Part shown: piece after piece, positions 51,665 through 59,938 of the stretch | Position numbering within the stretch: position 1 is the stretch's first letter | Layout of the letters: each line of letters begins with the position of its first letter | NCBI RefSeq assembly: GCF_947497045.1 | Contig: NZ_CANMEU010000003.1 | Coordinates: 1-64,000 of the forward strand | Length of the DNA: 64,000 nt | Direction: 5' to 3' | DNA from: an uncultured Tateyamaria sp. | GTDB lineage: Bacteria; Pseudomonadota; Alphaproteobacteria; Rhodobacterales; Rhodobacteraceae | Notes under the pieces: generated by a model | Seen by the model: only the letters and a program-made list of their open reading frames with translations | Told to the model about the DNA's origin: nothing | The model's database searches: none | Program-made: the position numbers and the translations under genes

Positions 51665-51946
51665 CTAAAAATCGTCAAATTTGGGAACTTTACCTAGCCT
51701 TACAATGAAGCTCGGGTCGCCAACTTCTCCACTGTTTGGGTCTTCACTTACACTGTAGGCATCGGCACCTGCGCAATCCTCAGATAGAGCCTCTCGTTCG
51801 GCTCTGTTTTGTGCTTCCGAAGCTGTGGAATATTCAAATTGCTTGGCAATTATTAGGCCAGTCTGCCCATTGCGCCCAGCCTTCGTTTCAACATAAGTCT
51901 GGCAGATATAGTGGATTTTTTCTGAGGAACGCTCTGCGTTTGTCAT
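51665..51946 (-). CDS. Small hypothetical protein
   Basis: 93 aa, soluble. Contains YICQTYVETKAGRNGQTGLI and ASEAQNRAEREALSEDCAGA, reminiscent of small proteins with a conserved Cys pair. Standalone on the minus strand. Function unknown. Confidence 0.5.
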   Translation of the reverse strand: MTNAERSSEKIHYICQTYVETKAGRNGQTGLIIAKQFEYSTASEAQNRAEREALSEDCAGADAYSVSEDPNSGEVGDPSFIVRLGKVPKFDDF

Positions 51947-52073
51947 GGATGGGTCCTTGGATTCGGCTGGGATAATTGGGCAATCTGAGAGCGGCTCCGG
52001 TCGATTTAAAACCGATTGAATTGCCTGTCGCCTGGCAGAGTATCTAACGCAAAAAAACGCCGCCGAAGTTCAA

Positions 52074-52310
52074 TTACCGCGTTGAAACGGCTTTCGTGCG
52101 GCGCGATTTGGATGCTGCTGAAGCTTTGGTTTCAGGCGGTGTGTTCGCTTCTCTTTCAAGGCGCGCATTGCGCAGTCGGGAAATCTTGGCTTGTCGTTGT
52201 TCTGCTTCTTCGTCGACCATTTGCCTGACGACGCGCGTCGTCTTGTCCATCGCCGTTTCCGGCTTGGACTCATACACTTTGAACAGATTGTTTTTTGTGA
52301 GTTTTGTCAA
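52074..52310 (-). CDS. Small basic hypothetical protein
   Basis: 78 aa, Lys/Arg/Thr-rich and helical (TTRVVRQMVDEEAEQRQAKI). Lies 46 bp downstream of the racemase gene on the same strand and may end that operon. Function unknown. Confidence 0.45.
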   Translation of the reverse strand: MTKLTKNNLFKVYESKPETAMDKTTRVVRQMVDEEAEQRQAKISRLRNARLEREANTPPETKASAASKSRRTKAVSTR

Positions 52311-52356
52311 TTTTCAGTTTCCTTTATTTAGGGTTGGCCGAACCAAGCGAGGTATT

Positions 52357-53478
52357 TCAAACCAGCGCCACGCGTTCGCCCTTGCTTTGGGCTTGCCGTG
52401 ATGGTCGTGGGAGTGGATCGCCCAGGAGTTTTACTTTGATGTCGGGCGCGGCCATGGCGTGCATCAACGCATTGTAATTCATCTGGACTCTCACCTCGGA
52501 ACCCACCGTCGGGAGGGATCGGGACGTTCCAATGACGAGATGATCGCTGGTTGCACCAATCAATGTGCTTCCAACTGGCATTGTAAGCCCCAGAATGTCG
52601 GTGTCCTGGTGTCCGATTGCTAGGATCATGCGAGCAAAGGCACTGTCGGTTGTCACAATCCGAAGTCGTTCTGCAGTCGGATCAATTTGGCCGAACGGAA
52701 AGGGCGGGGGTTTTGCATCCGTTTCAATAACTTCGGCCACAAGCGTGAAGGCGTCGGTGTGCATCCCGCCGATCTGGTCCCCAGATACTGGCTCAACACC
52801 CAGAAGGATCGCCTCACCCAGTCGTATGTCATTGATGCGACCGGTAGAGTGTTCGCCAAGTGCCCATGGCAAGTTGGCCGAGTTACCGCCGGATACGACG
52901 TTTAAGAATGGGCCGCAAACCTCCTCAATCCTGTTCGACAGGGCACTCAGAGCCGCCATTTGAAAGGCCGTTGGAGCGCCCCCGTTCAAGCACGCAAAGT
53001 TCGCACCAATCCCTTTCAATGCAACTCCGGGTACTTGCATGACCAGCTGCGCAACATCTGCCAAGTTCTCGGGTAATATTCCGTCCCGTTGATCGCCCAT
53101 CTCGACCATCAAGACTATACCATGGACGGAACCCTTACGGATCGCGGCGGCGGCCAGTGCCGAAATGATCAAAGGCTCGGTATTATAACTCGCTTCGCAG
53201 GATTGAACGACTTGATCAACCTGGCTCAACATCGGCGTCCGGATCAGCGTGATGGGACCAGTAAAACCTGCTGCACGTAGCCTTTGCACATTGCGGATAC
53301 GTGCATCTGCAACTCCCACAACCCCACCATCGAGCATGGCCTGTGCGACTGCAGGATGTCCGCAGACAGCCTTGGTCACTCCTGTGACGCCGATCGCACG
53401 CGGGCCCAAGCGCTCGACAAGGGTCTGCGTGTTGCAACGTATCTTGCCCAGATCTACTTCGATGCGCGGGCAACTCAT
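52357..53478 (-). CDS. PLP-dependent alanine/ornithine-racemase-family enzyme
   Basis: 373 aa, fold-type III barrel. The PLP lysine is in GVTKAVCGHPAVAQAML (about residue 36), then GVADARIRNVQRLRAAGF, VEMGDQRDGI and VSGGNSANLPWA. This matches the short racemases related to ornithine racemase rather than biosynthetic Alr. It overlaps the DUF1611 gene (ATGA), so the two are made together. Substrate unknown; a D/L-amino acid or derivative is inferred. Confidence 0.8.
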   Translation of the reverse strand: MSCPRIEVDLGKIRCNTQTLVERLGPRAIGVTGVTKAVCGHPAVAQAMLDGGVVGVADARIRNVQRLRAAGFTGPITLIRTPMLSQVDQVVQSCEASYNTEPLIISALAAAAIRKGSVHGIVLMVEMGDQRDGILPENLADVAQLVMQVPGVALKGIGANFACLNGGAPTAFQMAALSALSNRIEEVCGPFLNVVSGGNSANLPWALGEHSTGRINDIRLGEAILLGVEPVSGDQIGGMHTDAFTLVAEVIETDAKPPPFPFGQIDPTAERLRIVTTDSAFARMILAIGHQDTDILGLTMPVGSTLIGATSDHLVIGTSRSLPTVGSEVRVQMNYNALMHAMAAPDIKVKLLGDPLPRPSRQAQSKGERVALV

Positions 53479-54674
53479 ATCGCGGCCATAGATGACCTTT
53501 GTGCCAGGCCAGGGTAAGCGGCGACCACCATCCCAAGCAAATGTGCAGCCGGTCGGGCCAATGCATCGGTGACGGGCAGCCCAAGTTTATTTGATTGCGA
53601 AGCGATGGTGTCAGTGATTTCGTCCTCAGACATCCCCTCGTGATTGAGTGTGACACCGATGACCTTTGTATCAGAAAAGGCTTCAATCAAAGCAATCTCA
53701 CTTGAAGACGTGGGCATCGGCATATTGGGAAAGTCACAGCGATGCGCGCGTTTGGGCGCGTGCTGAAGGACGACAGCATCCGGCTGGCTACCCCGAAGAA
53801 TAAAGGCAGATGTGCAAAACGCGGGATGGCTGAGCGCGCCCTGGCCTTCGATCAAAATAACATCGGGTTGTTCGGTTTCAGACGCCGCAACAATCGCGCC
53901 TTCAAGCTCGCCACAGCAGAACTGGGGTGGTACGGCATCCATTGCAACACCGTATTTCGCGCCTTGCATCAGGCCGGTCTGGCCCGTGCCGACAAGCACA
54001 GTCTTGATACCTTTCGCGTTCAGGGCGCGCGCCAAAACGGTCGCCGTTGTCCGCTTTCCAATGGCGCAATCGGTGCCAAGAACTGCAATGCGTAGCGCTT
54101 TAACACCAACGACACTGCCATCGAACAGGCGCATGTCCTTGCTGGGCTTCGGCTTGCGGATGTCGCGGATCGTGACATTTCGCTCAGATGCCGCGTTGGC
54201 TATTTCCGCGTCATCGCTCAGATACTCATGCAGCCCGCTCACGATGTTCATGCCAAGCTTGATCGCTTGGAGAACAACGCCCCGGTCTGTCTTCGAAAGA
54301 CGTCCTGTTGAGGGGGCCATCCCATAGATCAGCGTATCCGGAATGATGGCTTCATGGGCAACTGCAGCCTTAAGATTCTCAAAGATCGGTATGTGGTTGA
54401 TGATATCGTCAAGAACGGATCCGCTGTCTTGGCCGCTATAGGTAGTGTCGATAACAGAAAGGATGCGATATGCTTGTGAATGACGAACAAGACCATTTGC
54501 CGTCTTACCATCGATTTGCGCGAAATTCCCCTCGCAATAGACGACTGCCGTTGGTGAGGATGTGATCTGACTGCCTGACGTTATGCCTGCGGGTTTGATC
54601 TGTTTCATTGGAGGTGCTTGTGCTCCCCTGTTAGGGCGGCGGATGGTATCGACAGTTTCAGATTTGGTTTCCAT
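53475..54674 (-). CDS. DUF1611-family P-loop protein
   Basis: 399 aa from ATG 54674. An N-terminal Rossmann-like part (about 30-170) precedes a P-loop domain with GTDCAIGKRTTA (about 210-221) and LIEGQGALSHPA. The DUF1611 member DgcN N-acetylates D-glutamate and works with the racemase DgcA, which belongs to the enolase family. Here the partner is a PLP racemase. Amino-acid N-acylation coupled to racemization is a reasonable inference, not proven. Confidence 0.8.
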   Translation of the reverse strand: METKSETVDTIRRPNRGAQAPPMKQIKPAGITSGSQITSSPTAVVYCEGNFAQIDGKTANGLVRHSQAYRILSVIDTTYSGQDSGSVLDDIINHIPIFENLKAAVAHEAIIPDTLIYGMAPSTGRLSKTDRGVVLQAIKLGMNIVSGLHEYLSDDAEIANAASERNVTIRDIRKPKPSKDMRLFDGSVVGVKALRIAVLGTDCAIGKRTTATVLARALNAKGIKTVLVGTGQTGLMQGAKYGVAMDAVPPQFCCGELEGAIVAASETEQPDVILIEGQGALSHPAFCTSAFILRGSQPDAVVLQHAPKRAHRCDFPNMPMPTSSSEIALIEAFSDTKVIGVTLNHEGMSEDEITDTIASQSNKLGLPVTDALARPAAHLLGMVVAAYPGLAQRSSMAAI

Positions 54675-54759
54675 TGTGGTTCTCTTTAATTGGTTGGCAC
54701 GGAGGGCAGAATTGCCCTCACATGTGCATTTTGAATGGAGATGGTGCCGTGGCTCGCGC

Positions 54760-55599
54760 CTAGTTGTTAAGGACGCACAGCCCCTTTGATTTTTGGAAAT
54801 TTTTGTTGCACTCCCAGCGGTTTCCCTGCCTGTCCAGATGCGCATTTTCGGGAACGTTTATGAATTCGCATGTCTCGGCGGAGGCGGCGTATCCCCGATC
54901 ACACTTCCACCCCGAGCCATAGCTTGCGTCGTCGAAGTATGCATTTGCGGGGATCGCGACGGCTTCGCACAGACCAGCCTGTTCAAAGAAGCCGCGCTCA
55001 CATGTCCAAGGCTGGCCGTATCCTGATCCATTCAGATAGGCGTTGGCCGGAACCGCAATTGCGGTACACAGATCGCCAGTTGCTTCAAATCCACGTTCGC
55101 ACGTCCATGAGGAGCCATACGAGGCATCTGCCAAGTATGCATTTGCGGGCAATACGATCTCCTGACATGTGTCATCGACCTTGATGTAGCCACGCAAACA
55201 GCGCCATCGTTCGCCTGACGGGTCCAAATACCCGCCCTCAGGCACCTCTACTGCAACACATTCAGTTTCGTCGGTTCTGCGAAACCCGTGCAGACATTCC
55301 CATCCGGAACCGTAGGACCGGTTCGTGTCGTATGCGTTTTGCGGCACAATCACAGCGACGCAGGCATTCTCGTTCAACCGGAATCCAATATCGCATTCCC
55401 ATCCATCACCGTAACTTTTGGCACTGGCGTTCTCAGGCATTGGTTGCGAACCGGTTTGGGCAAACGCTGGCGGTAAAAGCAGTATGACCGCCAAAATCGA
55501 ACCAACAAATAGGGCAATGATCGTTGGTGTTTTTGCAGGGGCGCAGGCAGTGATTACATGTGGACCGTGAGGCTCTCTAAGTTGTGATTTACGATCCAT
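54760..55599 (-). CDS. Exported protein with seven two-cysteine repeats
   Basis: 279 aa. Basic N-terminus and a hydrophobic helix (TIIALFVGSILAVILLLPPAFA) as a signal peptide or anchor. Seven repeats of 31-34 residues follow (about 56-279), consensus PxNAYLxxxSYGxGWxCxRGF...C. Each has two Cys that could form one disulfide. It should be periplasmic or on the surface. It overlaps the upstream membrane-protein gene by 11 bp and precedes the DUF1611 gene by 85 bp. Confidence 0.75.
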   Translation of the reverse strand: MDRKSQLREPHGPHVITACAPAKTPTIIALFVGSILAVILLLPPAFAQTGSQPMPENASAKSYGDGWECDIGFRLNENACVAVIVPQNAYDTNRSYGSGWECLHGFRRTDETECVAVEVPEGGYLDPSGERWRCLRGYIKVDDTCQEIVLPANAYLADASYGSSWTCERGFEATGDLCTAIAVPANAYLNGSGYGQPWTCERGFFEQAGLCEAVAIPANAYFDDASYGSGWKCDRGYAASAETCEFINVPENAHLDRQGNRWECNKNFQKSKGLCVLNN

Positions 55600-55942
55600 C
55601 TAGTTCAAGCTCCGCAAGACACGCGCTTGCGAGATCTCGGCTCGGGGCATCAGCGCCCGGCATTGTGGCCCAGCCTGTTTCCATCATCGCAGTGCGCCGC
55701 TGAAAGCTGGAAGCTTCTTGAAGTGTTGCCAGTATCGAGGCGCGTTCTGCATCGGCTTCTGAAAGGCCCAAACAGACCGGCACCATGGCCAAAGTGACTT
55801 GCTCTGCGGCAAAATTATCAGCCATCTCCTGGGCACCGCCAGCAGTTGTCCAACCGCCCCAGCTGAAGCCAATGATTGAGACAGCAACTGCGCCAACAAA
55901 GGCGCCGTAAACACCGGGTTTCGTCCATTCGGGAAATGTCAT
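55589..55942 (-). CDS. Small membrane-anchored periplasmic protein
   Basis: 117 aa. One N-terminal membrane helix (GVYGAFVGAVAVSIIGFSWGGW). A helical C-terminal part has two Cys (VPVCLGLSEADAERASI, LASACLAELE). First gene of the racemase operon and overlapping the cysteine-repeat gene. I have the impression that similar proteins occur in roseobacters, but I cannot name a family. Confidence 0.65.
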   Translation of the reverse strand: MTFPEWTKPGVYGAFVGAVAVSIIGFSWGGWTTAGGAQEMADNFAAEQVTLAMVPVCLGLSEADAERASILATLQEASSFQRRTAMMETGWATMPGADAPSRDLASACLAELELDGS

Positions 55943-56589
55943 TTTCGATCCTCTGGCGGAGAAAGCGCCGCCTCACTATTTTTTTGATTACGTTAGTAGT
56001 CGCGTTGACCTGATCCTGCGCCAGAGCCAACTCTAGGTCTCAGTGATCCACTGCGCGCAGCTCTGGCTTTCCTGCGTGCCAATTGATCAATATAAACGTC
56101 GCTGTCAGTCGGTATGCCGCAAGCTGCGGCTCAGCATGACGTCATCGTCTGCCGACACTTCGTATTAACCTGCGGGCAGTTCATCCGTTTATCCCGCGAC
56201 CACGAACGGATGAAGAAATGTCACAAATGACGTGGTCGTGCGCGATGAAATCGGCAACCTTCCCAAACATCAGATCCCTGCTACAGGACGTGACAGCTGA
56301 ATTTTCATGATGGAGGGTTGTGGTTCGCTCTGGCAGGCTGATGCACCTTTGCCGCAGAGAACCGCAACTTTCGTATCACTCACATAGTCTCTTAGCCTCG
56401 GAATTGCAATGCTTGTGACTCCATCTCCATTTTCCAGAGCGCCCGTGACTTTGAGGTGGTCAAGGTTGGCAAGCCTCCACCTGTGCAATTGAAGATCATT
56501 CCCCAGCCATCTCTTATTGGGTTCGCCAGCCCAGAAGCTGACTTTCTCCGCGTTACAAGAAATTGGTAAAGAGGGCTCTGACCCGGCCG
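55943..56589. other. 647-bp region without a supported gene
   Basis: Contains hairpin GCCGCA-AGC-TGCGGC (56113-56127) and an inverted repeat with 10-bp arms TTCATCCGTT/AACGGATGAA (56180-56214). A 72-codon minus frame (56270-56488) with a TTG start includes DYVSDTKVAVLCGKGASAC; it may be a remnant, but support is weak. Confidence 0.4.
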
Positions 56590-56790
56590 TTAGATGCGGT
56601 TTGCGCCAATGTCCGCTTCAGCGGGATGATCTGAGCAGTTTGATGTTTCAGGATGACCATCATCGTAAAGCGCCGCTTGTGTCTCACCATTGTCCCAATG
56701 ATACAGCAAGCCGATTTCTTCGCCTGTCTTGATACATGTAATGCGGCCGATGGCTTCGGCCGTAATGCGAACACTCTCAAATTCGGGCAA
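56590..56790 (-). CDS. Small hypothetical protein following an XRE regulator
   Basis: 66 aa from a TTG start 2 bp after the regulator's stop. PEFESVRITAEAIGRITCIKTGEEIGLLYHWDNGE looks like a small beta-rich fold. The close spacing suggests co-translation with the regulator. Function unknown; an anti-regulator or antitoxin-like partner is possible. Confidence 0.5.
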   Translation of the reverse strand: MPEFESVRITAEAIGRITCIKTGEEIGLLYHWDNGETQAALYDDGHPETSNCSDHPAEADIGANRI

Positions 56791-56792
56791 AA

Positions 56793-57005
56793 CTAGCCCC
56801 TCTCGTTAAACAATTCTTTTGGATCGACGCCGAGAGCATCCGCGATCCGCTCCAGAACATCGATTGATGCTGAATTTTTGGCGAGTTCGATCTCGCTGAT
56901 ATAGCTGCGATCGACTTCTGCAGCTAAAGCTAATTGTTCTTGGCTCAATCCTCTGGAATTTCTTATATTCCGGACATTTAACCCTACTCGTTCCCGCAAT
57001 TTCAT
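56793..57005 (-). CDS. XRE-family regulator
   Basis: 70 aa, a bare HTH_XRE domain (LNVRNIRNSRGLSQEQLALAAEVDRSYISEIE). It could control the integrase, excision genes or the neighbouring secreted-protein gene, from which it is divergent across 158 bp. Confidence 0.8.
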   Translation of the reverse strand: MKLRERVGLNVRNIRNSRGLSQEQLALAAEVDRSYISEIELAKNSASIDVLERIADALGVDPKELFNERG

Positions 57006-57163
57006 GGCCTGTATTCGGCCAGATCACAAGAACCGCTCTACGGAATATATTCCACAAAACGCGCGCGATCATCACAAATGATGTTCTCGTATATGGTGTG
57101 AAAGGGGGTGTTGGAGTTACGTTCTCAATAATACAGTAATGTAGTCAAAAGGCAGTTATTGAT

Positions 57164-57805
57164 ATGTGGTGCAGATTTGTCAGGAATTGGTTCTTTGGGG
57201 GTGCGATGTCTCTGCTTTTCAGTGTGGCTCCGCAGGCGGCGAAAGCCTATCAGGTCGACTGCGCCATTCTGCTTTGCCTGGCTGGTGGGTGGCCCACGTC
57301 AGCAGAATGTGCCCATGCCCGTGCCGTGTTTATCCGCAGGATCACGCCTTGGCCGATTGAACCGCCTTTGCAAATCTGGCGTTGTCCTATGGGTGCTTCC
57401 GAGCGTGCGCCGTTGCAAAGCACGGCCCCTAAAACCTGGGAGGTCAGCAACCAATCAGGTCAGACACTCGGCCAAGTCATTCTGGCTCAAGTGATTGAAG
57501 GCGGTGCCAATATCGACATCAGTGGTCTGGAATTCGATTTCGTGCGCTCGATCCGCGTCTGGGATGTGCGGTACTACAGTCATCGCGAACGTGGCCGCGA
57601 CGATGATTGTTCCGAGAGTTACAATATGCGCCTCGGGACCTACGGCACGCAGGGCGAATTCGGCTGGCAACGCACGACACCAGCCGCCGCCCCACAATGG
57701 GTTCTGCCGACGCGCCGTTGTTCGTCGTCAAACTGGCGGCGCGGGGTTGGCGTTGAATGGGAAGATCACGAAGGCAACCATGGATACGAGTGGGTGGCCT
57801 ACTAA
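57164..57805 (+). CDS. Exported hypothetical protein
   Basis: 213 aa. Signal peptide (FFGGAMSLLFSVAPQAAKAYQ). The mature protein is rich in Trp, Cys and Arg (CAILLCLAGGWPTSAECAHA, with IRRITPWPIEPPLQIWRCPM further on). It resembles periplasmic proteins carried by roseobacter conjugative elements, but I cannot name a family. Convergent with the Arc-type gene, which ends 2 bp downstream. Confidence 0.65.
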   Translation: MWCRFVRNWFFGGAMSLLFSVAPQAAKAYQVDCAILLCLAGGWPTSAECAHARAVFIRRITPWPIEPPLQIWRCPMGASERAPLQSTAPKTWEVSNQSGQTLGQVILAQVIEGGANIDISGLEFDFVRSIRVWDVRYYSHRERGRDDDCSESYNMRLGTYGTQGEFGWQRTTPAAAPQWVLPTRRCSSSNWRRGVGVEWEDHEGNHGYEWVAY

Positions 57806-57807
57806 GG

Positions 57808-58122
57808 CTATTCCCCGATATCCTTCATGCGTTCCGAAATATCGCCCGCAATACGCTCGTATAGGGCGGCTTGCTTGTCTCTGGGTGAGCCCGGTTGCGG
57901 GCTTCTCCGTCGGATTCGTTTGGCGAGCCAGAATAGCATTCGGGCTGCGGGGTCGCTGATGTTTTCCGGGACTGGCGCGGGGTAGTTTTCTTCAAGGAGG
58001 GCAACGACCTCAGCGTTCATGCTACGGTGGTTGCTCTCGGCCGCGAGCCGTATCCGGTCACGAAGGCCATCCGGCAATCGCACGATGAACTTGTCCTGAT
58101 TTTGAGCACTTTGTTCTGGCAT
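57808..58122 (-). CDS. Arc-type ribbon-helix-helix regulator
   Basis: 104 aa from ATG 58122. RHH fold in KFIVRLPDGLRDRIRLAAESNHRSMNAEVVALLEE. Two inverted repeats lie just upstream (58125-58174) and are probable autoregulatory sites. Divergent from a second RHH gene. Possibly controls the integrase operon. Confidence 0.75.
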   Translation of the reverse strand: MPEQSAQNQDKFIVRLPDGLRDRIRLAAESNHRSMNAEVVALLEENYPAPVPENISDPAARMLFWLAKRIRRRSPQPGSPRDKQAALYERIAGDISERMKDIGE

Positions 58123-58124
58123 AG

Positions 58125-58174
58125 TGGCACTGTGCCATAAAATTCGATTGACGCAATAGTGGCTAAGTGCCACT
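58125..58174. promoter_or_regulatory. Two operators between divergent RHH genes
   Basis: TGGCA-CTG-TGCCA (58125-58137) starts 3 bp upstream of the leftward RHH start. AGTGGC-TAAGT-GCCACT (58158-58174) lies 33 bp before the rightward one. Both contain TGGC/GCCA half-sites, with centres 35 bp apart. Confidence 0.6.
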
Positions 58175-58206
58175 AACGGGGTATGTTTTCAACCTGGAGG
58201 CGTTTC

Positions 58207-58401
58207 ATGAATAGTCGTAAACCAATGCAGCTACGGCTTCCGCAAGAGCTCAAAGAGTGGATCAAGGCGGAGTCCGATCGCAATGGCAACTCCCAAAACT
58301 CTGAAGTTATCCGAGCCATTCGCGCGGCGAAGGACAGGCGTTCCGCACTCGGTTCAATTGGAAATATCAATATGAATCAGTGTGATAATGCGCGTTGTTA
58401 A
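58207..58401 (+). CDS. Arc-type ribbon-helix-helix small regulator
   Basis: 64 aa from ATG 58207, with TGGAGG upstream. RHH in MQLRLPQELKEWIKAESDRNGNSQNSEVIRAIRA. First of three rightward genes leading to the integrase. Probably a regulator of excision. Confidence 0.75.
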   Translation: MNSRKPMQLRLPQELKEWIKAESDRNGNSQNSEVIRAIRAAKDRRSALGSIGNINMNQCDNARC

Positions 58402-58425
58402 CGAGGTGAGAGAGGTGTCGAGACG

Positions 58426-58617
58426 ATGACCAAAGCAAGTGCACAGACAAAAGCGAAACAAGCGGCCTCAGCCTTTATCCGCGAGGCGCGGGAGGCAGGT
58501 TGGCAGCGCGCAAAGTTCGAGATCAAGCCTGATGGCAGTGTCATCGTCGATGCGAATATGGTCGCGCCAGAGGCCGCCGACGACTTTCTCAACAGCGACT
58601 TGAGAATGGGCGAATGA
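58426..58617 (+). CDS. Small protein coupled to the integrase
   Basis: 63 aa, helical then beta (ASAFIREAREAGWQRAKFEIKPDGS). ATGA overlap with the integrase start. Its position matches an excision or directionality factor, but no HTH is visible. It also resembles small acidic proteins of unknown role beside alphaproteobacterial integrases. Confidence 0.6.
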   Translation: MTKASAQTKAKQAASAFIREAREAGWQRAKFEIKPDGSVIVDANMVAPEAADDFLNSDLRMGE

Positions 58618-59645
58618 CCCGCAAGAGCCTGCCAAAATACGTCTATAATGACAGGGGTTACCTACGGTTCATCCGGCGATCGCGCGGCATCTCTGTTATG
58701 ATGCAAGAGGAAGCGGGCACGACGGAATTTTGGGATCATTACAATCGCCTTCTGAAGGGAAAACCAGCGCCAGCGCCGGTGAAACGCAATTTTGAGGCGT
58801 TGATTCTCAGCTACTACGAGAGCGACGCCTACAAGAAGCTGAAGCCCCGGACGAGATCCGACTATCGGCGTTACATCAGCCACATTCGTGAGATATGGGC
58901 GGAGAAAGACCCGGCCAGGATCGAAACCCATCACATTTACGAACTGCATCGGGCGAATGCGGATCATTGGCGGCAAGCCAACTATCTTGTCCAGGTCATG
59001 GTCGTTTTGATGAACCACGCCCGTCTGATTGGTTTTATCAAGAAAGAGCACGGCAATCCGGCGAAGGGCATTCCGCTCTTCAAACAGCAGAGCGACGGGT
59101 GGGAGCCTTGGCCTGATGATGTTCGCGCCGAGTTCGAAGCGCTGGCTTCAAAACGGGCGCGTCTGGTCTACGAGCTTTGCGTTGGCACAGGCCAGCGGAT
59201 TGGCGATGTCGTAAAAATGAAATGGGAGCACTTTTCCGACGAAGGATTCGATTTCACTCAGGGTAAAACCGGCAAGCCGCTGTGGATCCCGCTCACTGAT
59301 CGTCTCAAGGCTCACCTGGACGGGCTCGAGCGAACGGACGGCACGGTCGTGACTGACGCCAAGGGCAGGTCGGTCAGCTATCGCATCGTCGCTGAGGAAA
59401 TGCGCTCCATCAAAAAGAAGATGAAGCACGAGAAGGCGAGTTACTACAAAACGCACGGACTCAGGAAAAACGCGACGATCGAGCTCTATCTGGCCGGATG
59501 TGATGACGAGATGGTCAAGGCTGTCACCGGCCACTCAGGTGTTGAGATGCTAAAAAAGTACGGTGGGCCAATCCGACAAAGGGAGCTCGCCAAGCGCGCT
59601 CAAGAGGCAAGAAATCAAATGGAACGAAGCAAGACCGAAACGTGA
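58614..59645 (+). CDS. int: Tyrosine integrase of element B (ICE)
   Basis: 343 aa. N-terminal arm domain (PKYVYNDRGYLRFIRRSRG), core-binding domain (about 55-155) and an intact catalytic domain: Arg in GTGQRIGDVV, Lys in GKTGKPLWIP, HxxR in THGLRKNA, and TGHSGVEMLKKYGG with nucleophilic Tyr. It faces the tRNA-Cys 68 bp downstream. Related in layout to the element A integrase but clearly divergent, although both use the same site. Confidence 0.92.
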   Translation: MTRKSLPKYVYNDRGYLRFIRRSRGISVMMQEEAGTTEFWDHYNRLLKGKPAPAPVKRNFEALILSYYESDAYKKLKPRTRSDYRRYISHIREIWAEKDPARIETHHIYELHRANADHWRQANYLVQVMVVLMNHARLIGFIKKEHGNPAKGIPLFKQQSDGWEPWPDDVRAEFEALASKRARLVYELCVGTGQRIGDVVKMKWEHFSDEGFDFTQGKTGKPLWIPLTDRLKAHLDGLERTDGTVVTDAKGRSVSYRIVAEEMRSIKKKMKHEKASYYKTHGLRKNATIELYLAGCDDEMVKAVTGHSGVEMLKKYGGPIRQRELAKRAQEARNQMERSKTET

Positions 59646-59701
59646 AAGTTTCAACGCTTGTTTCAAAAGTGGCAGTGAAGGAGAAGGGAAATGACACAAG
59701 T

Positions 59702-59760
59702 CATTGATTTTATTGGAGGCGAGTACCGGAATCGAACCGGTGTACACGGATTTGCAATCC
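59702..59760. repeat. attR of the array (59 bp, overlapping tRNA-Cys)
   Basis: Identical to 13053-13111. Twelve bases lie outside the tRNA and 47 within its 3' part. Recombination with the copies at 13065 or 1775 would excise element B alone or both elements together, leaving tRNA-Cys intact. Confidence 0.9.
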
Positions 59761-59787
59761 GCTGCGTCACCACTCCGCCAACTCGCC
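59714..59787 (-). tRNA. tRNA-Cys(GCA)
   Basis: 74 nt with CCA encoded. The acceptor stem GGCGAGT pairs with ACTCGCC. Anticodon stem-loop is GGATT-GCA-AATCC, giving anticodon GCA. The T-arm is ACCGG-TTCGAAT-CCGGT. It is the intact integration target, and its 3' part is duplicated at 13065 and 1775. Confidence 0.95.
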
Positions 59788-59938
59788 GCCATGGTGTGGG
59801 GGCGCGATAGACCATTCCATACCCTCGTGCAAGGGCGTGTCCTGCTCAAACCTGCAATTGCGACAGCTACGCGTTGCCCAATGTTGCAGGATGTGGCACA
59901 TCTGGTGGCAGGATCCTGAACGAACGAGTTTAGCAGTA

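Larger units (their letters stand above)
13065..59713. mobile_element. Element B: integrative and conjugative element
   Basis: 46.6 kb between the att copy at 13065 and the tRNA-Cys at 59714. Modules in order: initiator-like gene, hipBA, unknowns, methyltransferase/helicase/nuclease cargo, ardC and leading-region genes, candidate oriT, HTH-MobC, relaxase, VirD4, Gabija-like pair, YhaO/YhaN pair, virB operon on the minus strand, racemase/DUF1611 cargo, regulators and integrase. All core functions for self-transfer appear intact. Confidence 0.85.
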
